A stretch of 64,000 nt of DNA, from contig DDGL01000016.1 in assembly GCA_002337605.1 (NCBI GenBank), forward strand, positions 32,841 to 96,840. The letters run 5' to 3'. A program made the translations under genes and the position numbers. Every line of letters begins with the position of its first letter. The stretch's first letter is position 1. Below the pieces are notes generated by a model. It ran no database searches. It worked only from the letters and a program-made list of their open reading frames with translations, and was not told where the DNA came from. This DNA comes from Flavobacteriaceae bacterium UBA1903 (GTDB taxonomy: Bacteria; Bacteroidota; Bacteroidia; Flavobacteriales; Flavobacteriaceae). Below, piece by piece: positions 15,159 through 23,422 of the stretch.

Positions 15159-16475
15159 TTGGACCCTGAACCCCTGAGTTTATTTAGTTCTCTCATAACA
15201 TATACCGAAATTTCCAGTTTGGTTATTTTACTGGTTCTACTACTGTGTTCTGCGCTTATTTCCGGAGCCGAAGTAGCTTTTTTCTCCCTCACCGCAACCG
15301 ATTTTGAGTCTGGCGATGAGAAGAACCCCAATAAAAAACTAGCTATTGTAGAGCGATTACTGGCACGTCCTAAAAAATTGCTGGCGACTATTCTGGTGGC
15401 CAATAACCTTATAAATATTGCTATTGTTTTACTGTTTGCTTCCTTAAGTGATGTTTTTTTTGGAGGCTTAAGTGATGCGTATTTTGGAATTAATATTCGA
15501 TTTATCCTGGAGGTGGTCGTAGTAACTTTCCTTATCTTGTTATTTGGTGAAATCCTTCCAAAAATATACGCGAGCAGAAATAAACTATCTTTTTCGTTAC
15601 TCATGGCATATCCGCTAAATGTGTTGGATAAATTTTTCTCCCCCATCAGCTTACCCATGCGGGCTGCTACTTTATATATTGAAGACAAATTTGGTAAGCA
15701 GAAATCTAACCTAAGTGTAGATCAGCTTTCACAGGCTCTGGAGCTTACAGATGCACGGGATACCACTAAAGAAGAACAAAAAATCTTACAGGGTATTGTA
15801 ACCTTTGGGAATACCGATACCAGGCAAGTAATGAAGCCGCGGATGGATATTTTTGCACTAAATGAAGGAGCGCCGTACAAGGAGATCATGCCGGAAATTA
15901 TCTCTCATGGGTATTCGCGTATTCCTGTGTATAAAGAGAATATAGATAACATCACTGGTATATTATACGTAAAAGATCTGATGCCTTACATAGAGCGTAA
16001 AACCTTAGACTGGCCAAGCCTGGTGCGGGATGCTTATTTTGTGCCAGAGAACAAAAAACTGGACGATTTGCTCAACGAATTTAAAGAGATGAAGATGCAT
16101 CTCGCCATTGTTGTAGACGAATATGGGGGGACCAGTGGTTTGATATCCCTGGAAGATATTATTGAAGAGATCGTAGGTGAAATTAGTGATGAGTTTGACG
16201 ATGAAGATTTAATTTTCTCTAAGCTGGACGATAATACATTTGTCTTTGAAGGTAAAACCCCTATGAAGGATTTCTATAAAGTTATAAAGCTGGAAGATCC
16301 GCAACTGTTTGAAGATGCCAAAGGAGATTCCGAAACACTGGCAGGATTTTTATTAGAAATTTCAAAAGGCTTCCCGAAACAGAGCGAGGTACTAAACTTT
16401 CATCAATACGCGTTTACTATTGAAGCGTTTGACAACAAAAGAATAAAACAAATTAAACTTTCAATTACCCCTTAA
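15159..16475 (+). CDS. gldE: Gliding motility-associated protein GldE (CNNM/HlyC-CorC family)
   Basis: A 438-residue inner-membrane protein with a CNNM/DUF21 transmembrane domain (about residues 20-195), a CBS pair (about 210-335, with MKPRMDIFAL and YSRIPVYKENIDNITGILYVKDL) and a C-terminal CorC_HlyC domain. It is assigned as GldE rather than a general HlyC protein because gldD follows directly. GldE is known to partner GldD and can partly substitute for it in gliding and type IX secretion. The start is TTG at 15159. Ion transport activity is possible but unproven. Confidence 0.9.
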   Translation: MDPEPLSLFSSLITYTEISSLVILLVLLLCSALISGAEVAFFSLTATDFESGDEKNPNKKLAIVERLLARPKKLLATILVANNLINIAIVLLFASLSDVFFGGLSDAYFGINIRFILEVVVVTFLILLFGEILPKIYASRNKLSFSLLMAYPLNVLDKFFSPISLPMRAATLYIEDKFGKQKSNLSVDQLSQALELTDARDTTKEEQKILQGIVTFGNTDTRQVMKPRMDIFALNEGAPYKEIMPEIISHGYSRIPVYKENIDNITGILYVKDLMPYIERKTLDWPSLVRDAYFVPENKKLDDLLNEFKEMKMHLAIVVDEYGGTSGLISLEDIIEEIVGEISDEFDDEDLIFSKLDDNTFVFEGKTPMKDFYKVIKLEDPQLFEDAKGDSETLAGFLLEISKGFPKQSEVLNFHQYAFTIEAFDNKRIKQIKLSITP

Positions 16476-16476
16476 T

Positions 16477-17031
16477 ATGCGTACCCTTTTTTTAGTTTTT
16501 ATGGTTATCTTTTTTGCCTCTTGCGAAGATGAGGTTACCGTGAAACCTTCAGCTAAACTACGATTAGAGTATCCGGTACCAACATATACTTTAACCAACT
16601 CTAATTGCCCTTTCAATTTCGAGAAAAACGAATTGGGAACTCTAGCAATAAAACGGAATTGTGCTGTAAATGTAGAGTATCCAAGAATGAATGCAACCTT
16701 GTACCTTACTTATATTCCGGTAGACGACCGAAACCTGGATTCTTTACTAGTAGATGCCCAAAAGCTTACCTATGACCACAACGTAAAAGCGCAAGCCATT
16801 TTTGAGCAACCCAGAGTGGACAGCCTTAATCAGGTCTACGGAATGTTTTATGCCATAGATGGAAATGCTGCCACACAATCACAATTTTACGTGACCGATA
16901 GTATTCGGCATTTTGTACAAGGCTCTTTATACTTCAACGCAAAACCCAATTACGATTCTATCTATCCAGCTGTGATGTACCTGCGTAATGACATCCGTCA
17001 TATTATGGAAACCATTGAGTGGGTAGAATAA
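16477..17031 (+). CDS. gldD: Gliding motility lipoprotein GldD
   Basis: A 184-residue lipoprotein (signal ending IFFASC, Cys16) essential for gliding and, in Flavobacterium, linked to type IX secretion. The motifs LRLEYPVPTY, LAIKRNCAVNVEYPRMNATLYLTYIPV-like (about 57-83) and MYLRNDIRHIMETIEW at the C-terminus are family specific. It starts one base after the gldE stop and forms an operon with ssb and gldE. Its presence implies the organism carries the gliding/T9SS machinery elsewhere, which fits the sorting domain on the protein at 39992. Confidence 0.95.
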   Translation: MRTLFLVFMVIFFASCEDEVTVKPSAKLRLEYPVPTYTLTNSNCPFNFEKNELGTLAIKRNCAVNVEYPRMNATLYLTYIPVDDRNLDSLLVDAQKLTYDHNVKAQAIFEQPRVDSLNQVYGMFYAIDGNAATQSQFYVTDSIRHFVQGSLYFNAKPNYDSIYPAVMYLRNDIRHIMETIEWVE

Positions 17032-17147
17032 TATCGAAACGCCAAAATCACCTGTAAATTTCTGTGTTTACTTTACGTAATAACTAAGCATAGCATTCTG
17101 GGTTCAACTAAAATAAATTCCTCAACTTTGCCTCTTTAATATTTACA

Positions 17148-18029
17148 ATGGGCAACAACAATAGTAAGTGGCTGTATCTGGCCATTCTCTCCCTTATCTG
17201 GGGGAGTTCTTTTATTCTTATTAAAAAAGGATTGGTGGGAATGACGGACTATCAGTTGGGTTCAGCTCGTATTGTACTTACGTCTATTTTTCTTTTCTCC
17301 GTAGGCTTTAAAAGTCTAAAACAAGTACAGAAGCATCACTGGAAATGGATTGCTATTTCAGGGTTTATCTCTTCATTTTTTCCGCCATTTCTATTTGCAA
17401 TGGCTCAAAACGAAATTGACAGCGCAGTAGCCTCCATATTAAATAGTATTGTGCCTTTAAATACTGTAATTGTGGGAGCGACACTTTTTGGCATTCTGAG
17501 TACCCGAAAACAAATTGCTGGTGTTTTTATCGGGCTGGTGGGAACGTTTTTATTGATTATAGTTGGAGCGGACTTTAACCCCGATCAAAACTACTGGTAT
17601 AGCCTTTTGATCATTACTGCAACAATTGGCTATGCGCTTAATGTAAATATCATAAAAAAATACCTGAGCGATATTAGTGCTCTAGCGGTAACAACGGGAA
17701 ATTTTTTGTTTGTCTTTTTTCCGGCATTGGTTATCCTGTATTTCACAGGCTTTTTTGAAACAATTTTTTCTTCAGCAGAAATGCAGCTGTCATTTTTCTA
17801 TGTAGCGATATTATCGCTTTTTGGAACGGCAATTGCCAAAGTGATTTTTAATAAACTAGTGCAAATTGCCAGCCCCGTTTTTGCTTCTTCGGTAACCTAT
17901 ACAATGCCTATTGTTGCCGTTTTATGGGGTGTTATTGATGGAGAGTCCTTCAGCATATGGCAACTGGTAGCAGCGGGTGTTATACTTTTTGGGGTTTATC
18001 TGGGTAATAAAAGAAAGCAAAACCGCTAA
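17148..18029 (+). CDS. DMT-superfamily (EamA) transporter
   Basis: A 293-residue inner-membrane protein with ten predicted helices arranged as two EamA halves. SLIWGSSFILIKKGL near residues 15-29 and the matching start of half two, ITATIGYALNVNIIKKYL (about 155-172), mark the repeats. EamA proteins export or import small metabolites; the substrate cannot be told from sequence. A weak -7 candidate CAACTTTG lies just upstream. The gene stands alone between gldD and a DUF4199 gene. Confidence 0.9.
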   Translation: MGNNNSKWLYLAILSLIWGSSFILIKKGLVGMTDYQLGSARIVLTSIFLFSVGFKSLKQVQKHHWKWIAISGFISSFFPPFLFAMAQNEIDSAVASILNSIVPLNTVIVGATLFGILSTRKQIAGVFIGLVGTFLLIIVGADFNPDQNYWYSLLIITATIGYALNVNIIKKYLSDISALAVTTGNFLFVFFPALVILYFTGFFETIFSSAEMQLSFFYVAILSLFGTAIAKVIFNKLVQIASPVFASSVTYTMPIVAVLWGVIDGESFSIWQLVAAGVILFGVYLGNKRKQNR

Positions 18030-18096
18030 GATTGCGTTAAAGAATAGGATGGTTTTATATTTTTTCCGAAATTTATAGGTACAAAAAACCAAAACC

Positions 18097-18558
18097 ATGT
18101 CTAAGATATACATCAAATACGGAGTACTAATTGCCATTGGACTTATTTTATATTTTGTAATTACCAAGCTTTTGGGATTGCATAAGTATCCTGTTTTGAG
18201 TGCTGCAAATGGAGTAATTTATGGGGCAGGAATTTTAATGGCTCTAAAAAAATCGAAAGAAAGAAAAAGTAAGTTCAAATACCAGAAAGGGTTTCAGGTA
18301 GGGTTTATGAGTGGTGCTATAGCCACCCTTATTTTTGTAGTGTTTATGGCTATAAATATGTACCAGATTGACACGGAGTTTGCTCAAACAATTCTGGATA
18401 GTTGGAACTGGAATTATGACAGCGGAACGTTTATTATTCTTGTTTCGCTGGTTTTAATGGGGGTGTCGACATCTTTGGTCTTAACCCTGGCTTTTATGCA
18501 GCTTTTAAAAGATTCCTGGAACACTACAGATGGAAACCGAAATCAGCCAATAAAATAG
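18097..18558 (+). CDS. DUF4199 family membrane protein
   Basis: A 153-residue protein with four predicted helices (about residues 7-25, 35-50, 67-88 and 107-132). It matches the DUF4199 pattern: short N-terminal helix, GVIYGAGILMALK and a conserved FKYQKGFQVGFMSGAI segment. The family is common in Bacteroidetes and has no assigned function. A hairpin with a T-tract 44 bases after the stop may terminate it. Confidence 0.8.
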   Translation: MSKIYIKYGVLIAIGLILYFVITKLLGLHKYPVLSAANGVIYGAGILMALKKSKERKSKFKYQKGFQVGFMSGAIATLIFVVFMAINMYQIDTEFAQTILDSWNWNYDSGTFIILVSLVLMGVSTSLVLTLAFMQLLKDSWNTTDGNRNQPIK

Positions 18559-18569
18559 AAGGTAAACCC

Positions 18570-18600
18570 TTTGTGGATTAAGAATTTAAAATTATATTTG
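18570..18600 (+). promoter_or_regulatory. -33/-7 promoter of rplU-rpmA
   Basis: TTTG at 18570-18573, 19 bases, TATATTTG at 18593-18600: a full consensus match. Predicted +1 is near 18605, leader about 55 nt. Confidence 0.7.
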
Positions 18601-18601
18601 C

Positions 18602-18628
18602 ACCCGCTTTGAAGAGAAGCGGGTTTTT
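18602..18628 (+). terminator. Hairpin with T-tract at the start of the rplU leader
   Basis: ACCCGCTT (18602-18609) pairs with AAGCGGGT (18617-18624), followed by TTTT. It may terminate the DUF4199 transcript. Because it overlaps the predicted rplU +1, only part of the stem would form in rplU-initiated RNA. Confidence 0.65.
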
Positions 18629-18659
18629 AATTATATAACAAACATTTAAACGTTACGCT

Positions 18660-19370
18660 ATGTACGCAATTGTAGAGATAGCAGGGCAGCAATTTAAAGT
18701 TGCAAAAGACCAAAAGGTTTTTGTAAACCGTTTAGCCAGTGAAGAAGGAGACAAAGTCGAGTTTGACAGTGTTCTTTTACTAGGCGACGGAGACAATATT
18801 ACCGTTGGCGCCCCGGCTATAGACGGAGCTCTTATTGGAGCTAAAGTCTTAAGACACCTTAAGGGTGGCAAAGTTATTGTTTTCAAAAAGAAGAGAAGAA
18901 AAGGCTACCAGGTAAAGAATGGTCACAGACAAGCTCTTTCTGAAATCGTTATTGAAAGCATTGTAGGTTCTGGAGCTAAAAAAGCTAAGAAAGAAGAACC
19001 TAAGAAAAAAGCAGCTCCTAAAAAGGAAGCTAAAAAAGCAGCCCCTAAAGCTGAAACTAAAAAAGCTGAAGCAAAAGCTCCAGCAAAAAAGGCAGCTCCT
19101 AAGAAATCTGCAAAGGCAGATGACCTTAAGAAAATTGAGGGTGTTGGACCAAAAGCAATGGAGGCAATGGTAGCAGCAGGCTTAGATACTTTTGCAAAAG
19201 TAGCGAAGGCAAAACCAGAAAAATTGGCTGAAATCCTTACGGAAGCAAGTTCAAGAATGGCGCACTTAGTTACAGATACCTGGCCAAAGCAAGCTAAATT
19301 AGCTGCAGATGGTAAGTGGGAAGAATTGCAAGAATTACAAGATAAATTAGACGGTGGGGTTGAAAAATAA
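18660..19370 (+). CDS. rplU: 50S ribosomal protein L21 with C-terminal helix-hairpin-helix extension
   Basis: Residues 1-103 are a normal bacterial L21 (MYAIVEIAGQQFKV, then the C-terminal KKRRKGYQVKNGHRQ segment near 77-91), an rRNA-binding protein of the large subunit. A 50-residue Lys/Ala-rich linker follows (104-153), then an HhH-like domain from about 154 to 236 (DDLKKIEGVGPKAMEAM, then TFAKVAKAKPEKLAEIL). Standard L21 is about 103 residues, so the protein is more than twice the usual size. It has its own consensus promoter and is followed by rpmA after 58 bases. The extension may bind rRNA or DNA (inference). Confidence 0.93.
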   Translation: MYAIVEIAGQQFKVAKDQKVFVNRLASEEGDKVEFDSVLLLGDGDNITVGAPAIDGALIGAKVLRHLKGGKVIVFKKKRRKGYQVKNGHRQALSEIVIESIVGSGAKKAKKEEPKKKAAPKKEAKKAAPKAETKKAEAKAPAKKAAPKKSAKADDLKKIEGVGPKAMEAMVAAGLDTFAKVAKAKPEKLAEILTEASSRMAHLVTDTWPKQAKLAADGKWEELQELQDKLDGGVEK

Positions 19371-19428
19371 TTCAACAACCATTTAAGTATAACGTATCCG
19401 CCGTAGGCGGACCTAAAACCGAAACAAG

Positions 19429-19692
19429 ATGGCTCATAAAAAAGGAGTTGGTAGTTCAAAAAACGGTAGAGAATCAGAATCGAAACGCTTAGGTGTAAAG
19501 ATTTTTGGTGGGCAAGCAGCTATAGCCGGGAACATCATCATAAGACAACGTGGTATGGAGCACCATCCTGCAGATAATGTATACGCTGGAAAAGATTATA
19601 CATTACACGCAAAAGTGGACGGTGTGGTAAAATTTACCAAGAAGAGAGATAATAAATCGTATGTTTCTATCGTGCCAAGCGCAGAAGCATAA
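19429..19692 (+). CDS. rpmA: 50S ribosomal protein L27
   Basis: An 87-residue L27, whose N-terminal tail reaches the peptidyl transferase centre. MAHKKGVGSSKNGRES is the mature-type start, with no cleaved Firmicutes-style N-terminal extension. VKIFGGQAAIAGNIIIRQRG and the HHPADNVYAGKDYTL segment are family signatures. It is co-transcribed with rplU and ends at the terminator at 19711-19746. Confidence 0.97.
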   Translation: MAHKKGVGSSKNGRESESKRLGVKIFGGQAAIAGNIIIRQRGMEHHPADNVYAGKDYTLHAKVDGVVKFTKKRDNKSYVSIVPSAEA

Positions 19693-19710
19693 CCATTATT
19701 TTTTCAAAAT

Positions 19711-19746
19711 AAAAAACCTCAATCGAGCAATCGGTTGAGGTTTTTT
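19711..19746. terminator. Bidirectional terminator rpmA / transglutaminase
   Basis: AAAAAACCTCAA at 19711-19722 pairs with TTGAGGTTTTTT at 19735-19746, giving T-tracts on both strands. It serves the convergent genes on either side. Confidence 0.9.
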
Positions 19747-20416
19747 ATTTGGCAGTAGATCCAGTAGCGGTAAGTTGCCATTTTTTTTCCTGAGGGACGT
19801 GTGTCTTTATAAAATCTGAGGGCTTCGTACAGTACCAAAACCAGTGTGGGGCAGAAGGATTGCCGTGACTTATTGCCCAGGTAATATCCAGCAATTCCCA
19901 CGTTCCATTTAAAAATACAGCATTCCAGGTGTGTTCAGGTATTGCTGAAGTCTTTTTTAGTGTAGTGCCCTGCTTGGTGTACCCATGAATTACTTCGGCC
20001 TTAATACCTACATCTTCGCACAATTGCTTAAAGAGGAAGGCATACCCGCCACAAAGCGCTTTTTTTCTTCGTAAAGCCTGGGTGATTACGTTGGCCTCGG
20101 TAGTATAAATTTCTTTTTGAAGGTTTCGGTCTAAGCGTAATTCAGTATCATATTGAATTGTAGTTGCGATCCAGATAAATATACTTTTGGCTTTTTCAAC
20201 ATCGGTGGTTTTACTACGTGTTATTTGTTGGGCCAGGCTTTTGGTATGTGTCTTTTGAGAGGTTAATTTTGTTTGACTTCTGGTGTTTCTATATTTTTTA
20301 TAGGGAGTCTTTTTTCCGATGATTGTTTTTCCCTGAGCAACTATAGGGGCTGTGAAACCCATTGTAAATAAGAGGAATAACAGTGATGCAACAAGCTTCA
20401 GTTTTTGAAAATTCAT
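19745..20416 (-). CDS. Exported transglutaminase-like protein
   Basis: A 223-residue protein with a signal peptide (hydrophobic 8-26, cleavage near IVAQG). It has the transglutaminase/protease-like fold with a plausible triad: C122 in ALCGGYAFLFKQLC, H162 in EHTWNAV and D177 in LLDITWA. Bacterial members are mostly cysteine proteases or peptide amidases of the periplasm rather than cross-linkers. The sequence starts like the eukaryotic CYK3-type group (KAKSIFIWIATTIQYD). It is convergent with rpmA and shares its terminator. The substrate is unknown. Confidence 0.85.
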   Translation of the reverse strand: MNFQKLKLVASLLFLLFTMGFTAPIVAQGKTIIGKKTPYKKYRNTRSQTKLTSQKTHTKSLAQQITRSKTTDVEKAKSIFIWIATTIQYDTELRLDRNLQKEIYTTEANVITQALRRKKALCGGYAFLFKQLCEDVGIKAEVIHGYTKQGTTLKKTSAIPEHTWNAVFLNGTWELLDITWAISHGNPSAPHWFWYCTKPSDFIKTHVPQEKKWQLTATGSTAK

Positions 20417-20516
20417 AATAAAATAACGGCAGTTCTGTATTTATATTTTAAAACGCAAGTTTAGTGCCAGGTACTTCGGAATAATTATTGAGGTTTGTTT
20501 TTTAAACAACTAACAC

Positions 20517-21071
20517 ATGAAATATCTTTCCGCAACAGTAGTAGCTTTATTTTTTGTTTCCTGTATTCCATTACAGATCGCTCCCAATTTTGAAGGTGGT
20601 AAAGTATTTCCACCCAAAAAATTTAAAAAACAACTACCATACAATTATGTTTATGTGTTTGAAGATCCTAAAGATGCCAACGAGTTTTTCAACTATATGA
20701 ACGCAAAGTTTCAGATTTTCTACGATGACGACACGGGAAACATTCCTGTTGAAATAGAAAACGAAACCTATTACCTTACTTTTTATGAAGTAGAACGAAC
20801 CACTAAAACAGTGAATTTAATTCCAATGGCCATCGATGCGGGACTCGAGGAAAATGGATATGGTCCTGTGTTGGGAGGTGCGCACCAAAGCAGAAGCGGA
20901 AAATGGTTTATCGCACTAACTGTTACAGATGAAGGTTTAAAAGATGCTCTAAAACCAGCATACGATAACCATAAAGAGGTGCTGACTTATGCAGATACTA
21001 TGCGAGAAGAATACTTAAATACAGTGGAGTATATTGAGGTGTATCTAAAAAGCAAGCCTACGACCAGATAG
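20517..21071 (+). CDS. Lipoprotein of unknown function
   Basis: A 184-residue protein with a lipobox (ALFFVSC, Cys16). The mature part is mixed alpha/beta, with no repeat or catalytic motif I recognise. The stretch YNYVYVFEDPKDANEFFNYMN and ITVTDEGLKDALKP look like conserved positions. The lack of acidic residues after the Cys suggests a periplasmic-facing lipoprotein. It is divergent from the transglutaminase gene and apparently monocistronic. Confidence 0.7.
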   Translation: MKYLSATVVALFFVSCIPLQIAPNFEGGKVFPPKKFKKQLPYNYVYVFEDPKDANEFFNYMNAKFQIFYDDDTGNIPVEIENETYYLTFYEVERTTKTVNLIPMAIDAGLEENGYGPVLGGAHQSRSGKWFIALTVTDEGLKDALKPAYDNHKEVLTYADTMREEYLNTVEYIEVYLKSKPTTR

Positions 21072-21214
21072 ATTTTCTTACAGTGTGTGATGCCAATTGT
21101 AAAGGCTTGTCTTACTACTAGAAGGTTTTTGCAATAGCGATAGCAGTGGCAGCTTTTGCCGAGGCGCGCATCGAGGCAACACTATAAAGAATAGCGCGGC
21201 CATTGCCCAAATTA

Positions 21215-21258
21215 AAAAAACCCTGCACCCCGATAGCTATCGGGGTTGCAAGGGTCTA
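21215..21258 (-). terminator. Strong terminator of ahcY
   Basis: A near-perfect stem built around the 18-bp palindrome CCCCGATAGCTATCGGGG (21226-21243), extended by ACCCTTGC/GCAGGGT pairs and followed on the minus strand by seven T. Confidence 0.85.
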
Positions 21259-21284
21259 TAATCTTAAAGGCTTCAATATTCCGC

Positions 21285-21306
21285 AGACTGAGCGGAGTCG
21301 AAGTCT
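21285..21306. repeat. Dispersed palindromic element, copy C
   Basis: AGACT-GAGCGGAGTCGA-AGTCT. The right arm reaches the ahcY stop codon (TAG on the minus strand at 21307-21305), so the element abuts or forms the end of the gene. Confidence 0.7.
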
Positions 21307-22615
21307 AGTAACGGTAATACTCAGGCTTGTATGGGCCTTCCACTTCCACGCCAATATAATCTGCCTGGTCTTTTTTCAATTCAGTAAGCTCAACACCAAT
21401 TTTTTCTAGGTGTAACTTCGCTACTTTTTCATCAAGCACCTTTGGTAGCATATATACTTTATTTTCGTATTGATCGCTGTTTTTCCAAAGTTCGATCTGC
21501 GCCAACGTCTGGTTAGTGAATGAATTACTCATTACAAAACTTGGGTGGCCTGTAGCACAACCAAGGTTTACCAGGCGTCCTTCAGCAAGCAAGATAATGT
21601 GCTTTCCATTAAGCTCGTATTTATCTACTTGAGGCTTTATTTCATCCTGTGTGGCATTTTGTTTTAACCAGGCAACATCAATTTCATTATCGAAGTGGCC
21701 AATGTTACATACGATCGTTTTGTCCTTCATTGCTAAAAAATGCTCGCCACGTACAATGTCTTTGTTTCCTGTAGTTGTAATTACAATGTCTGCGTTCTCA
21801 ACAACAGTTTCTAATTTCTTAACTTCAAAACCGTCCATAGCAGCCTGAAGCGCACAAATTGGATCAATTTCAGTAACGGTTACAATACTTCCTGCTCCTT
21901 TAAAAGAAGCGGCAGTTCCTTTACCTACATCCCCATACCCACAAACAACAACACGTTTTCCTGCCAACATTACGTCGGTAGCACGTCTAATAGCATCTAC
22001 GGCACTTTCTTTACATCCGTATTTGTTATCAAATTTACTTTTGGTAACACTATCGTTTACATTAATTGCTGGCATTGGCAGTGTCCCTTTGTTCATGCGC
22101 TCATACAAACGGTGTACACCGGTAGTGGTTTCTTCAGAAAGTCCTTTAATGCCATCTACCAGTTCTGGATAGCGGTCCAATACCATATTGGTAAGGTCTC
22201 CACCATCGTCCAGAATCATGTTTAACGGCTTGCGATCTTCACCAAAAAATAAGGTTTGCTCGATACACCAGTCAAATTCTTCTTCGTTCATTCCTTTCCA
22301 GGCGTATACCGGGATGTCTGCGGCAGCAATTGCAGCAGCAGCCTGGTCCTGTGTAGAAAAAATATTACAAGAACTCCAGGTAACTTCAGCTCCCAGCGCA
22401 ATTAGTGTCTCAATTAAAACAGCCGTCTGGATGGTCATGTGTAGACATCCTGCAATACGAGCTCCTTTAAGGGGTTGTTCGTTTTTGTACTCTTCGCGCA
22501 ACGACATTAAGCCGGGCATTTCTGCTTCAGCCAGTTCAATTTCTTTACGACCCCAGGCCGCCAATGAAATATCTTTTACTTTATACGCCGTGTAAGGCAC
22601 TGTGTTAGTAGACAT
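21305..22615 (-). CDS. ahcY: Adenosylhomocysteinase
   Basis: This NAD-dependent enzyme hydrolyses S-adenosylhomocysteine to adenosine and homocysteine and so recycles the methylation by-product. The 436-residue sequence has the substrate motif SSCNIFSTQDQAAAA (81-95), the NAD motif VCGYGDVGKG (224-233) and the C-terminal KPDHYRY-like end, here KPEYYRY. Length matches bacterial forms. A TATTTTTG promoter element lies 54 bases upstream. Its stop is merged with a dispersed repeat. Confidence 0.97.
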   Translation of the reverse strand: MSTNTVPYTAYKVKDISLAAWGRKEIELAEAEMPGLMSLREEYKNEQPLKGARIAGCLHMTIQTAVLIETLIALGAEVTWSSCNIFSTQDQAAAAIAAADIPVYAWKGMNEEEFDWCIEQTLFFGEDRKPLNMILDDGGDLTNMVLDRYPELVDGIKGLSEETTTGVHRLYERMNKGTLPMPAINVNDSVTKSKFDNKYGCKESAVDAIRRATDVMLAGKRVVVCGYGDVGKGTAASFKGAGSIVTVTEIDPICALQAAMDGFEVKKLETVVENADIVITTTGNKDIVRGEHFLAMKDKTIVCNIGHFDNEIDVAWLKQNATQDEIKPQVDKYELNGKHIILLAEGRLVNLGCATGHPSFVMSNSFTNQTLAQIELWKNSDQYENKVYMLPKVLDEKVAKLHLEKIGVELTELKKDQADYIGVEVEGPYKPEYYRY

Positions 22616-22668
22616 ATTATTATATTTGAATTAATAAAGTTTTCTTTTTCCGTCCATTTTTAGGACTG

Positions 22669-22676
22669 CAAAAATA
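22669..22676 (-). promoter_or_regulatory. -7 element of ahcY
   Basis: TATTTTTG on the minus strand; predicted +1 near 22664, leader about 48 nt. Confidence 0.5.
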
Positions 22677-22696
22677 CACAATATTCACGAGAAAAT

Positions 22697-23326
22697 ATGC
22701 CACTTTACAAAACTATAACAGTAGAGAATAAAGCTAAGGTGCTGATTTGGAAGATTGAAGAATCTTTCGAGCAGCTGGCGCATGGTATCTCTCTTACCGA
22801 GCATTGTGCAACCAGGGTAGCGTCTATGAAAAGCGACTTACACCGTCGTGGTTTTATGAGTGTGCGTCATTTATTGGCTGCCGCAGGCTATACAGATCAT
22901 GACTTGTATTACGACTCCAATGGAAAACCACATTTACAAGATGGAAAATGTATTTCTATTACTCATTCTTTTATCTTTTCAGCACTAATTATAGGCACTA
23001 CTGAAGTTGGAATAGACATAGAAAAGCAACGTCCTAAAATTTTAAAAATAGCCCACAAATTCACGCCAATTGAAGAATATCGAACGTTAGCAAACGACGA
23101 TGCTATTATGCGAAAGTTAACCATGGTCTGGGGAGCTAAAGAGAGTTTGTATAAAAGTTTTGCAACACCCGGGGTAAGTTTTTTGCAGCATATTTACGTG
23201 GAAGATTTTAGGTTAGACGATTTAAAATCGACAGCCAATGTAGGCTTTCAGGATACTGAAGAATATTATAAAGTTTGGTTTCTGGAGTTTGAAGAGTTTA
23301 CATGTGCGTATGCGTTGAAGATATGA
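22697..23326 (+). CDS. 4'-phosphopantetheinyl transferase superfamily protein
   Basis: A 209-residue Sfp/AcpS-type enzyme that moves phosphopantetheine from CoA to a carrier-protein serine. The metal-binding motif VGIDIEK gives D107 and E109, and WGAKESLYK (145-153) is the second signature with the catalytic Glu and Lys. SITHS near residue 87 binds CoA. It is divergent from ahcY. It may serve as the cell's holo-ACP synthase or act on a specialised carrier protein; the sequence alone does not decide. Confidence 0.9.
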   Translation: MPLYKTITVENKAKVLIWKIEESFEQLAHGISLTEHCATRVASMKSDLHRRGFMSVRHLLAAAGYTDHDLYYDSNGKPHLQDGKCISITHSFIFSALIIGTTEVGIDIEKQRPKILKIAHKFTPIEEYRTLANDDAIMRKLTMVWGAKESLYKSFATPGVSFLQHIYVEDFRLDDLKSTANVGFQDTEEYYKVWFLEFEEFTCAYALKI

Positions 23327-23422
23327 GATGTAAAAAATTTTTTGTAAATAATTCTCTCTGGGATCTCTGTACCTTTTTTGTGAATTTTAAATATAAACTG
23401 CAGGATTTGAATAGTTTTAAAA

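Noticed and set aside
15005..15688. Minus-strand frame opposite ssb and gldE
   Set aside because: It overlaps two certain genes and shows no motif.
18923..19459. Long minus-strand frame opposite rplU
   Set aside because: It is the mirror of the Lys/Ala-rich linker of L21 (Phe/Ala/Leu-rich artefact) and spans the rplU end; rplU is certain.
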